Below are positions 22,549 to 33,419 of a stretch of 64,000 nucleotides of DNA, piece after piece (the stretch's first letter is position 1; the number at the start of each line of letters is the position of its first letter). Source of the DNA: Taudactylus pleione. Lineage: Eukaryota > Chordata > Amphibia > Anura > Myobatrachidae. The notes under the pieces are model-generated. The model had not been told where the DNA came from and did no database searches. It worked only from the letters and a program-made list of their open reading frames with translations. Both the position numbers and the translations under genes were made by a program. The stretch spans positions 688,501 through 752,500 of the forward strand of contig JAUIMM010001592.1 of the NCBI GenBank assembly GCA_031769625.1, in the 5' to 3' direction.

Positions 22549-24703
22549 AGAGTACAGTGAAAAGCTACAGAATTTTCACTATACGGTTTAAACTCAATGC
22601 CGCCTGGTGTGTGATGTGCTGGTGACTTTCCCTTGCAGTAGTGAGGTGTGTTACAATGCGGATTCCTTTTTGTCTGAGTGACAGGCTTGCACTTCGTCTA
22701 GGGCCCCGCATAGGTTTTTTTTCCTTCTAAATTGAAGTCCAAAGAGATTTGTGTTGCTTTGCTAGGTGATGTGCTCGCGGAGTGTAATGCATACTGTAAG
22801 TCAGAACAATTCTTCTGGCTTGTTTTCTGCTCTGCTAGAACATATGAAAGAATGCCAGTACGCTGCAGGAGGTAGGGTATCATTATCATCTAGTGTGATC
22901 ATACAATGAGATGGCAGTACAAAACACAAATGGTGGCGACCCTGCGGTGCGATTAATGTGCAGAACATTCGCCTGGGGAAGCCTTCTCATTATAATGCAT
23001 AATTTACATACTTTGCTTTATGGCATGAATGTTTTTCTGCTGCGGGAGCATATAGATGGAAATTAGCGAGCGGAGGAAACAGCTGCATTCTAATACTCTC
23101 TGCACCGCTGTAACAGCAGATGAGCTCACTCAGTAAATGTCTTACTTCTGGGAAAACCTGCCGGAAAGTCCAGTACGGACTATTAGGGCTTGATCCTCTT
23201 AGCCGCGAATCAACTTACTAACGGTACCCCTGGACACGCAGATTTTTATTTGCAGTCCATACGGCTGCATATAAAAGTCTGCAAGTCCGGGACAAGACGG
23301 AGCCACGAGATGAGCGAGTTGTGGTGCCATTGCCGTCATTTCCACGCCGTTCCAACGGCAACTCGCTCTCTTCACAGCTAATATTACTATTAAACTTCAT
23401 TTATAGGGCGCCAAACGTGGTCCGCAGTGCCGCACAGAGGGCAAAACAATATGACAGTACATGGTAAAACAGTACAGTACAATACAGTGGACAAGTAACA
23501 ATTAGCACTACAAATATCAACACAGCCACTGACGGTGTATGGGGTCCCAGAGCAAAATTTCTCCATCCCCCCCAGTGCAAATTATTTAGCAGTTATCCAT
23601 TTTGGGGTCTATTCATGTATAACATGAAGTGGCTCACAATAAACATCACTGTATATCGCACCACATCGATGCGATATATAGTGATGATTAGTAGCCATTC
23701 ATGTATACTTACCTCTCTGACGTCTTCATGAGCTGTCCGGCCCCTCCGCCATCCCTGGACCCGATATGCCTGCTCCTCACTGCGCATACGCCAGTGTCTG
23801 AGAGCAGCAGGTCACACTTCCACACGTGCACTTACACACATCTCCCCTACTGCCACAATGTGTATTCTGCTCCCCGCCACCTGTATGTTCCTGAAAGGGC
23901 TCTCCTTCGTATCATGCTTCCCCAGGGTTCAGGACTATAGCCTACTTACGGTTCTGCCAAGTTTTCCCGTTCCTTCTGTAATCATCCGGGCGGCTCCTCT
24001 GAGGCGTTGTCGTCGCGTCATGAGCACAACACTGCCGAGAGCTAGGTGCAGCTGCCTGGTCTGGAGATCATCGGCACCGGCTGTTTTTAGAAAGGAGCAT
24101 CGGGTTCCTGTGCAGCTTTCATCCTGCCCCTTGTTGTGCCACTGACAACAGTAGCGGACGGCGAACATTACTAGGAGCAAGCAGGCAGGCCCCGAAACCC
24201 AGAGTATCCAGCATCAGTAGGAGGCGGAGCTGGAGGGTGTCCTTGGGCTGGGCCTGTCAGCTACTCACCGGAGTCACCGCTATTGTGCGTCAGCGGGGTG
24301 GGAGCCGGCGGACCCCCAGAGTGTCCGGGCCCGGGACTACAGTCCCGGCAGTCCCCCCCTGATGGCGGCCCTGGGTATCGGTGCCGGACCCGGGCCCCTG
24401 CAGCAAGTCATTTGTACTCGTCCCCCCCCCCCCCCTCTCAGCACCCCTTTATATCTATAGTGCTTCGCCGGGCGTGTACAGCGCATATGTCTGTGAATGA
24501 CGCAGTTCACAGACATATCCGTTCTGCTGTGCAGCACAGCAGATGGCCAATATATCTGAAAGTTGTACCTGTCATCTGCTGGTGTGTACCCGTACACATG
24601 CTTCAGGGACCAAGCAGTTATTGACAGCTCAACTGAGCAGGCAAATCTAAATGCCCACCCAGTTGAGCTCTCAAGTCCGGCTCATTGGGCAGATGATTGG
24701 TAA
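22549..24703. other. Intergenic DNA, orphan repeat ends only
   Basis: No coding frame with a recognisable family. A probable MITE start GGGGTCTATTCATG is at about 23605, with an inner hairpin TATATCGCACC.../...GATGCGATATATAGTGATG. A palindrome ATATGTCTGTGAA/TTCACAGACATAT lies at 24485-24519, and a C-run at 24422-24434. Confidence 0.45.
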
Positions 24704-24711
24704 GTGTGTAT

Positions 24712-25100
24712 CATACTTGCCGACATTTCACTCCCTCCATCCGGGAGGGAACTGTCAGGCTTTCTCGGCGCAGGGTTCATGATAAAAATCGGGCGTGGCC
24801 CGGCAGGTGACACATATTTGGGGGAGGAGCATGGGGCGTGACAGCGCGATCGCATCATCATGGACCCGCCCCCTCTTTACAATGCCATTATTAATGGCAT
24901 TGTGATGCAGGGGGCGGGGCCACGATGATGCGATTCAGCATGATTGCGTCACCGGCCCCTCCGCAGTTGGGATTTATAAGGTAAGTGCAGGGAGGACGGG
25001 TCGCCGGGGCCCGGGAGGCTTGTCTGCCTATCCGGGAGGCCGGGAGTGGCACCCGATATTCGGGAGGCTCCCGGCCAAATCGGGAGGGTAGGCAAGTATG
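24712..25100. mobile_element. hAT MITE, CATACTTGCC family, in a palindrome centre
   Basis: Ends CATACTTGCCGACATT and GGGTAGGCAAGTATG; perfect 8-bp duplication GTGTGTAT (24704-24711 and 25101-25108). Without it, the site is a palindrome with 13-bp arms GATTGGTAAGTGT / ACACTTACCAATC, so the insertion lies at the centre of a pre-existing foldback. The interior repeats CCGGGAGG motifs. Confidence 0.92.
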
Positions 25101-25619
25101 GTGTGTATACACTTACCAATCTTCAGACAGGTCGACGGCTCGGCTGAACGGCCAACCCATCGACCTAGCGTGTATCCAACTTAAGAATAGAAAAGACTGG
25201 TCTAAGAAGATGGCAGTGTAACTCGGTGCAGGGAGAGGGCTGGGCCCGAGAGGTGACCTGGGCCCCATTCCAGACCCATTCTTTGCACCTACTGTAGCTA
25301 CGCCCCTGCCTGTGAGTGGCAGCTGGTCTGCCAGAGATTGGAAGTATGTGTACAGTTACACAATCTTTTCAGTAGATCGTTTAAGGTCAAGTGCAGATTT
25401 GAGATCTGCGGCATAATTGGACAGGTGAGTAGGCACATATTGGGTGTATATTGCAGGATTGTGTCAACAGTCTGGTCTGGAGTTGGATCCCCGGAGGTTT
25501 AGACTAGTGTGCACCCATCTACAGTCACACAGCGTCATATCAGATGAATACATTGCTTTATCCATTGTTTCCAAATTAAAAACTGCAGATAAAATGGAGG
25601 GAGGTATCTGAAGGAGTAA

Positions 25620-26318
25620 AGCTGCATACACACGGTACCATCTGTACCACCAACGACTTGAAAGATATCTTTTGGCCCGTACACACGGTCAGATCAGATA
25701 TCGTTGTCTAGTTGACCAGCATGTGCTGGATGATCGTTATCCAACATCCAGCACATGCTCCATTCCCCCAACTACTATAACGACCCACGATCGACGGTCC
25801 CTATAGTAACCAGGCCAACCTGGTCGATATCGACCAGGTTGTCCTGCATGCACGGGCGATGGTCGATATCGATATTGACCATCCACGCCCGCGCATCGTT
25901 CGGTCGTTTGAGAGGAAAAAAAAGGTAAATTTAAATGATCAAACAATAAACGATATCGTTATCGTTTAAATCGCCCAAGAAATCTGACTGTGTGTATGCA
26001 CCATTTCAAAGAGATCTTTCGGTGAAGTCATCTTGCCACATCTCTGAACAGACAACGTTGACAATATCGTGCAAGTTTACCTGCTTGTACGGACAATCAT
26101 AGATATCGTTATCGTTCATGCAGGAATGCGCATCGTTGGTCGTTCACTGCATAAAAAGTAACAATATGAACGATATATATCGTTGAATGATATCGTTATC
26201 GTTCATGCGGGAATGCGCATCGTTGGTCGTTCACTGCATAAAAAGTAACAATATCAACGATATATATCGTTGAATGATATCGTTATCATTCATAGATATC
26301 GTACGCGTGTGCGTACCT
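25620..26318. mobile_element. MITE rich in ATCGTTATCG palindromes
   Basis: Ends AGCTGCATACACACGGTACC and the complementary-type CGTGTGCGTACCT, flanked by TAA (25617-25619 and 26319-26321). Inside are repeated self-complementary blocks (CGATATCGTTATCGTT; CGATATATATCG). An ~86-bp direct repeat of about two units (26101-26290) contains GGAATGCGCATCGTTGGTCG and TGCATAAAAAGTAACAATAT. Confidence 0.75.
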
Positions 26319-26510
26319 TAAGGGTGACAGGTAAAAATTTGTTATATAGTTCTTACCTGAAGATGTTATTCAGATTCCTTTTCTGAAGATGTTGCTGTTC
26401 AGGACCTTATTGAAATATGTAATCCAAAGTCCATAGCAGTAGTCGTTATCCAAAGGCGCTTAAATAAAGCAGGAACTACTCAGAGATTATCATTGTAGGA
26501 CAAAATGTCA

Positions 26511-26770
26511 CCACAAAATGGCTACCAGTAGCTGGGCATCCTTTATATAGGGCTGTGACCTGCACTGTGACATCACAATACATGCAGGCAGCAGCTAGAG
26601 ATGGCTGTAGCCACAAAATGGCTGCCAGTAGCTTGGCATCCTTTATATAGGGCTGTGACCTGCACTGTGACATCACAATACATGCAGGCAGCTGCTAGAG
26701 ATGGCTGTAGCCACAAAATGGCTGCCAGCAGCTGGGCATCCTTTATATAGGTAGAACAACCTATGTCACC
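26511..26770. repeat. 100-bp tandem repeat, about 2.5 units
   Basis: CCACAAAATGGCTGCCAGTA...TCCTTTATATAGG begins at 26511, 26611 and 26711, an exact 100-bp spacing. A partial, diverged relative (CACTGTGACATCACAATG...GCTAGAGATG) is at about 28154-28196. Confidence 0.9.
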
Positions 26771-26990
26771 TGAGGTCACTCCATAAAAGGACGACTCCAG
26801 TCGACACCCGGCGCTAAAAAGAACCAATAAATACGTAAAATATGTAAAAAGTGCTGTTTGTGTATCTCAGTTCACAGTGCTGCAAAGTCTAAATGTCAGT
26901 TGCTTATCTGACATAAAGAGGTAAAAGTAGACTGCGCTGCGGTGACCGGATACTATCATGTGCTTGATTAATCAAATGAATAACACTTTA

Positions 26991-27420
26991 AGGGGGGTAT
27001 CCACTAGACGATAAAGTTGAACAATTGAACGATAATGATAAAATCGTTCGATAATCGTTCGATAATCGTTCAAACATCGTTTGAACATCGTTTGCAAATC
27101 GTGCAGTAATTGTTTCTAACGATGTACGATGCGCGTTCCCGCTGGTCGTTTGATCATCTCCTCCATCGACTGAACATGCTGGTCAATTTCACTTGATTGC
27201 TTACAAATCGTTTACACATCGTTCACGCTGAACAATCAAACGATGAATCACTATCTGCCCAGTATAGCTGAAAGCTCTCAATCACAGATTAAAACAACAT
27301 AGTTTATTGTTAGATCTTTTGCAAATCGTTCAGAGTGGAAGATCATATTTCAAGGGAAACTTCAAGGGAAAATCGTTAAGCGGTTGGACAGGGATAAAAT
27401 CGTCTAGTGGATGCCCCCCT
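26991..27420. mobile_element. MITE of the ATCCACTA/ATCGTT family
   Basis: Ends AGGGGGGTATCCACTAGACG and CGTCTAGTGGATGCCCCCCT. The flanks read TTTA and TAC, compatible with a TTA or TA duplication. The interior is dominated by variants of ATCGTTCGATAATCGTT and CAAATCGTT. Confidence 0.75.
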
Positions 27421-28350
27421 TACGCCTCTTTGAATCAAGAAATATTCAACAACATTTATTAAACACACAATAATAAAAATAGATAAAATGTAACTAATTT
27501 AAGAGTATAAATCACAATAATACAGTTGTTACAACAACTCCTATGGCCATTTCAAAGTATCCGATTGTAGATACTCAATAAGGAATAGTACTTTGTTGTA
27601 AGTTCAATCAATGAGAAATAACGGGTCAAATGTTCACCATTAATCACATACACAAAATAGAGGTTTTCGGCAAAGGCTTGATGTAAATGAATTTCCAGTT
27701 GGTATTTGTAGTGCACCGGAATGTGCTTGAAATAAATTTCGTTGGAAATAAAATATTTGCAAGGCTGGAATCGCCTTCAGTAGTAACAAAGCCGTGAAAT
27801 GCCACCTGGCGATAAGGTAAAGTGGCGGCTGAACTGGGACTGATGTCCGCTCTGTGTCACAGTCCCGGGTATATACCCCGTTGCCGTCAGGCAATATGCT
27901 GGACGTAGCCCTCAGTGGTAACGGAGCCGTAGGTTGTCACTTGGAGAAGATAGTAGTGTGGCGGCTGTGTTGGGACTGGCGCCCGTCCTGCGCCGCAGAC
28001 CCAGGTCACTCCCCTGTAATGGCAAGCAATGTGTAGAGCGGTATACACCAGTACCTATGCTGCCAGCCTGGGAGAAAGGTGGTGGAATCTCACTATACGG
28101 TGATGCCAGGCTTGCCTACACATTGACACAAAAGAGTTGGCTATGACTTTCACTGTGACATCACAATGCTTGCAGGCAACAGCTAGAGATGACTGTAGCT
28201 TGGATCAGTGCTGGGTCCAGATGCCCTGCTTCTGGTGAGAATAGAAAAGCCGGGGCTCAGGAGATGGCAGTGTTCAGTGCCGGACTGGAGCATGAAGGGC
28301 CCACCAGGGATAGGTATTGGTAGGTGCCTACGTTAAAGGGTGTGTGAGTA

Positions 28351-28672
28351 CAGTGGCGTATCTATAATGGGTGCAGTGTGTGCAGGGCCCAGCAACGCAC
28401 ACACTGCACCCATATTTTTTTTAGACTTACCTGTCTGAGGTCACGCGTCGGGTGTCACTGCTGCTCAGAACACCGGAAAAATGGCCGCCGCGGCCATTTT
28501 TTCCGGCGTTCTGCACATGCGCAGTAGACTCCGAGCACACTCTAGTGCCCGGAGTCTACTAATGCTCTGGTGGCTGGCCAGCCGCGTCAGTCGGCTGCCA
28601 GCCACAAGGGAGAGAGGAGGGGGTCCGCACGAGGAGTGCACACGGGCCCCCTCCTCTCTTAAAACGCCCCTG
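28351..28672. mobile_element. hAT MITE, CAGTGGCGTATCT type
   Basis: Ends CAGTGGCGTATCTATAAT and AAAACGCCCCTG, with perfect 8-bp duplication TGTGAGTA (28343-28350 and 28673-28680). Palindromic interior: GTGCAGTGTGTGC/GCACACACTGCAC and GGAAAAATGGCCGC/GCGGCCATTTTTTCC. Confidence 0.9.
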
Positions 28673-28876
28673 TGTGAGTATATGTAATGTTAGATGTGTT
28701 TGCACAGCTGCTTGGTGCTGATGGCGGTTAATCCGCACGTGGTACAGCTTAGCCAGGTCTTAGGTTTATTAAACTAGGTAGAACAACAAGAAGCATAAGA
28801 CACAGGGATATGACAGGTATAACTGTATAACTGTAGAATATAGAAGCAGCCTAGAGCTTTGGGGAATCCCTGGGCG

Positions 28877-29951
28877 CAGGGCCGGATTAAGGTCTGTGGG
28901 GGCCCCTATTAAATGTGACTGGGGGTATGTGCAATGGGGACCTTATGCAGAGCCCCCAGTAGTGTCAGTGCCCACAGTGGTAGTGCCCCGTATGCAATAT
29001 GCAGTGCCCACTATGCAATACTCCCGTTAGTAGTGCCCCCTGTAGTAATGCCCTCTGTATAAATGCCCCCAGTAGTAATACCCCTGTAGTTGTGCCCCAA
29101 ATACTAATGCCCCCAGTAGTAATACCCCTGTAGTTGTGCCCCAAATACTAATGCCCCCAGTAGTCATTCCCCCTTTAGTAGAGCCCTCTGTAGAAATGCC
29201 CCTCTATTAGTACCCCCAATACTAATGCTCCCTCTCTAGTAGAGCCCCCAATAGTAATGCCCCCTGATTAATGCCCCCAGTAGTAATGCCTCCCCCTCCA
29301 AGTAATGCCTCCCCCCAAGTAATGCCCCCAGTAGTAATTCCCTCCCCCAATAATGCCCCCAGTAGTAATGCCCCCCCAGTAATGCCCCCAGTAGTAATGC
29401 CTCCCCCCTCCCCGAGTAATGCCCCAGTAGTAATGCTCCCCCCTGAGTAATGCCCCCAGTAGTAATGCCTCCCCACTCCCCGAGTAATGCCCCAGGTGTA
29501 ATGCTTTCCCCCCAAGTAATGTCCCCTGTAGTAATGCCCCCCGCCAGTAATGCCCCCAGTAGGCCGCTTGCACTAAAAAAAATAAATAAATAAAGCTCAT
29601 ACTTACCTTAAGCTAAGCCCTGCGTCCGCTGCAGTCCGCCCGGCTGCTCCTCTGCACTGTGGCAGAGACGTCATGTCATCTCTGCCATAGTGCACTGCAT
29701 GAGCCAGAAGCTGGAGCTCACGTGAGCTCAAGCCTCCGACTCCAGCTGCCGCAGCGGGGAGGGAGCCGGGCGGGTGCCTGGTAAATGGAGCCTCCCTGCG
29801 GCGCCGGGGTTAGGTTGGCCGGAGGAGGTGGAACTGGTTCTGTCTCCTCCGGTCCACTTTAACCCCGATGGGTGTGGGGGCCCTTAATGTGTGGGGGCCC
29901 AGGGACAATCGCCCGTGTCCCCCCCCCCCCTTCCCCGTTAATCCGGCCTTG
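28877..29951. mobile_element. hAT element, CAGGGCCGGATTAAGG type, with C-rich array
   Basis: Ends CAGGGCCGGATTAAGG and GTTAATCCGGCCTTG; flanks CCTGGGCG and CCTGGGTG (7 of 8). From about 28960 to 29560 it carries a degenerate array of AGTAGTAATGCCCCCAGT. This keeps minus-strand frames rich in GALLLGALL open; they are repeat translations, not proteins. Confidence 0.88.
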
Positions 29952-29959
29952 CCTGGGTG

Positions 29960-31360
29960 TTGTAGTGCACCGGGCGTCTGAGCGGTAAATGCACCAGCGG
30001 AAGTTAGCAATATGCCCACACACTACACTGGTGATAAAGTGTACTTGCAGTGTTTGTATAGTGTCTGCACAGCTAGTATGTTGGAGAGTCTGGAAGTCAC
30101 GTCTAGCCGGCATGAACACCAGGAAGAAAGATGAACAGAGACAGCACATACACAGCAGCACATGTCAGGGGTCAGACCTCTCACTGAGCTCCGCAGGTCT
30201 CAGAGACCGCCTGCTCAGCTTACCTGTCTGCACTGAGGCTGGAGGCAGCACCAGAGCGCTCCTCATCCATACCCCATAGTGAGGGCCGCCAAGGGGGAGT
30301 AAAGAAGATTGAACAATTCCTTGTTGTCTACAATGGACAAGTCACATTATCAGCCTGATTCCAAATGCAGGAAAACCAGTAATATTTCCCCCAGGCCATC
30401 AGCATTCTCCACCCACCATGGAGAGATACAAGAGCACCTCTGACTGACAACAGAATGCTTTGTATACGCTATTCATATTTCTGCTGTATTTATCTTTATT
30501 GTATATACTAAAGGGCTTAACACACTGGCAATAACCCCACATATCGCCCGCCAGTACCCTATATAATGTTGTGGGAAAGGACGCAGTGGAAAGATAATGT
30601 ATTCATACAATATGTTTTTTTTCAGCGCAGTTCTCTGGATAATGATCCGCGATACTGCCCTGACACCTGGAATATACTGTTTAACAAAAATGGTAGATAT
30701 AAAATAAATTGTATACTACATCTACCGTTTGACCTGTATGTGCAGTATAAAAGTTTTTTTGCTTTTTTGATAGTAGTGAGCTCGGCATGGGCACACGGGT
30801 GGTTGCTGGCAGCAGACGGGTTAATAGGAGGTTGCCCATCGTATCCAGTGGGGAATATGAATTTTAAAAAAAATTAAGCCACTTTAAATATGTCCTGCAG
30901 CAAAACAGATGGTAACTTACCCGTCACCCCCACTCACATCTGCACCTTAGCAGTTACATTTCACTCACTCTTCCTGGATTCTAGTACATATCGTATATAT
31001 ATACTTGTATCTCTGTTAGTGAAGGAGATAGAGGAACCACCAGCTTATTTTCCATGTGCTGTGTAAGCACCTCTCTGGTCCCGGCAGGTAGAGGGTTAAT
31101 CCAGCTGGTCACATTGGAATTACAGTCTGACACCCTCCCAACCACTGAGATCCGGCCCGTTCCTTAGCCCATCCCTGGATAATAACAGGGACCCAGACAT
31201 GGGAACAGCGATTAATCCCCTGACAGCAGACGGTGAACTCTGTATAATGTGTCACCGAGCTCCCGTGTTGCTGATGGAAGCTCAGTACAGTCACATTTCA
31301 AGGACATCTGTTCACAGCTCAAAACGTTGCTACCCCACAAGTCTGTCTTCACTTATGTAC
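29960..31360. other. Intergenic DNA, no gene seen
   Basis: No recognisable coding sequence, RNA gene or paired terminal repeat. The longest plus frame (30566-30877) has no family and is followed by AT-rich sequence. Possibly unique DNA. Confidence 0.45.
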
Positions 31361-31363
31361 CAA

Positions 31364-31832
31364 GGGCCTGATTCAGACCCGCTCGCGAGCTGGTCGATGT
31401 TTGGCCCCTGCGCATGCGCCGCCTCCGGCGTACGCATGCGTGAGCCCCAGCAAGAGACTGAAGTTCAGTCGCTCTGGGGCTCGCTACAGGACGGGGTGGC
31501 TGTCGATGGTGATCGACAGCTCGCCCCGTTTTGTAGGCGGGTCGGGGAGGGGGTGGTTGCACAAACGGAGGAGTTCCCGAAGGAACCACACGTGATGTCA
31601 GTAGTGAACTTCCTGCTCTATTAGAGCAGGAAGTTCACTGGGGCTTGCGGTGGACGAGACCCTACCACAAGGGTTTCGTCGCAAGCCCGATGGTCGCGAT
31701 AATCACGACCATCGCCAGGCCGCCCGCAAAAGCTGTGGGTGGTCACCCACAGCTTAGCAAGCGGCCTGGAGGCCAGGGTAAAAAAAAACCCGGCACGTCC
31801 TGATTCCTAGCGAGCTCCTCTGAATCAGGCCC
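31364..31832. mobile_element. Hairpin-array Harbinger-like MITE, copy 1
   Basis: Ends GGGCCTGATTCAGACCCGC and CCTCTGAATCAGGCCC, duplication CAA (31361-31363 and 31833-31835). The interior is a chain of palindromes: GGCTGTCGAT/ATCGACAGC; GTGAACTTCCTGCTC/GAGCAGGAAGTTCAC (31604-31638); CGATGGTCGCGAT/ATCACGACCATCG; AAGCTGTGGGTG/CACCCACAGCTT. Non-coding. Confidence 0.9.
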
Positions 31833-32599
31833 CAAGTACGAGTGATACACTGGTTTTGCAGAGGTACATCTGGATTTTTCCCCAAATGTTCATAAACCAT
31901 TCTACAGACTCCTGTAGGAGCAGGCAGCCCTCATCCCGTCCACTTTTTAACATTTGGATGCTCAAAATATTTTCTTGTGTACTTTAGCCCGAAATGGGGT
32001 CAAAGTTGACCCCAGGTTAAAATTAGTTATTCTGCATTGAAATGTATGATGAGGCTGTCTCATACCCTCTATATTCAATAATACGCAACATCAGTAATCT
32101 AATTAACAAAATTTAATAAGAGATACATTGGTTTACCGCTTCCACCCTTATGCAACCTTCTTAACTAAACTTAACTTAACTAATAAATAACGACACAGAC
32201 ACAAATCAGCTTGGCTAAAAAAGGTCACAGCTTTTACTAATAATTAATTAATGAATTAACCTAACCGAGGTGGCAAGAGACGCTGCAAGCTCAGTTCTAG
32301 CTTTTAGAAATACGAGTGACTCGAGGGATGTCTAAAACGACCCTCCTATAGACGCACTTACGATGTGGGGGTCTCGCTTCCCTCCTGAGCCAATCCAAAT
32401 GCCTCCGTACAAAAGCATTCGGGTCCCCTCGTACAGAGAAGGACAAATTCGCCACGCACCTTGAGGGCAAGCGCCCCCACAACGTTTTCTTGCGCCACAT
32501 GAAGCCACTGAGCTGCAGCGAACTCCCGCCAAGCCAGGCAACAAAGAAAGACTGGCCCGCCACCAAAGAAAAACTAATCTAGAAAGGAAAGCAGATCCT

Positions 32600-33184
32600 T
32601 GATAAACAGCCCAAGGCCAAGAGCATTTACATGCACACCATCCGGGCGAAAATAACGATCCAAGTCGCCAGTCAAAAAGCCGTGACTCACAACCACACCC
32701 CTCCAAGGAAAGTACATGCCGATCCACCGCCACATTCACCTCCTTTCTCGTTCTGTCCACAGCCGAGTATTTCCGAGCACACCTCCAAGTCAAACGAGGA
32801 ACCATTTCTGACCAAACTATCCGTACTCCTGGCCAACACATTCGCACCTCCTCCAATAGTCCTTGCAACCCGAACAATCAATTCCACACCTTTCAGGTGA
32901 CCCACATCGTTACCACCAACATGCAACACCAACCACTCCGGCATCCCCCAAGAAGCAACAGATGAGATCAACAAATCAAGAACAGCCTCCACACACAAAC
33001 CCCTCACTCCAATCCACCGAACACTCCGTCCACCAAGCAACAAACTAGCACGCTTAGCCAGCCCATGTTTCTCCACCCAAAACACATAGGAATGCCCCAC
33101 AAACCAGATCTGTCCATCTTCCCTTGCCGGTGCTGAAAAGGAAAAAGAAGAATACCATGAGAAACTGTAGAAAACCACCACCAC
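32600..33184 (-). pseudogene. SGNH/GDSL-type hydrolase of Ngaro copy A
   Basis: Three short blocks match the SGNH hydrolase plan in order. GHSYVFW (33099-33077) is in the place of the nucleophile GDS block. LHVGGNDVG (about 32926-32897) is the GxND block. DGVHVNALG (about 32645-32620) gives the catalytic Asp-His pair. SGNH proteins are usually esterases or lipases; the substrate here is unknown. At least two frameshifts (around 32870 and 32690) separate the blocks, so this copy is not functional. Copy B retains the same three blocks, which implies the domain was coding when the family was active. I recall that some vertebrate Ngaro elements carry a hydrolase frame; this should be checked in the literature. 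Confidence 0.75.
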
Positions 33185-33419
33185 AACACAACTTAAATGA
33201 AAAAGAAAATATGGATACTAACTAGCAGGGATGCATAATGGGGAAAACAAAGAACCCGAGTGAAGAAGAAAAACGAAAAAACCCAACCCGTGAACCAAAG
33301 TGGTCAAATCATGGCTCCCGGGGGGAAAAACAAAAAAAATCTCTTCACACCCCCAATTGTTTAACGCTAGCCGTTCATCAATTGGCAGGTAAACAACGTT
33401 TTCGGGTTAGCAAGGTGCG

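Noticed and set aside
29222..29600. Minus-strand frames rich in GALLLGALL, suggesting a membrane protein
   Set aside because: Translation of the AGTAGTAATGCCCCCAGT array inside the 28877-29951 hAT.
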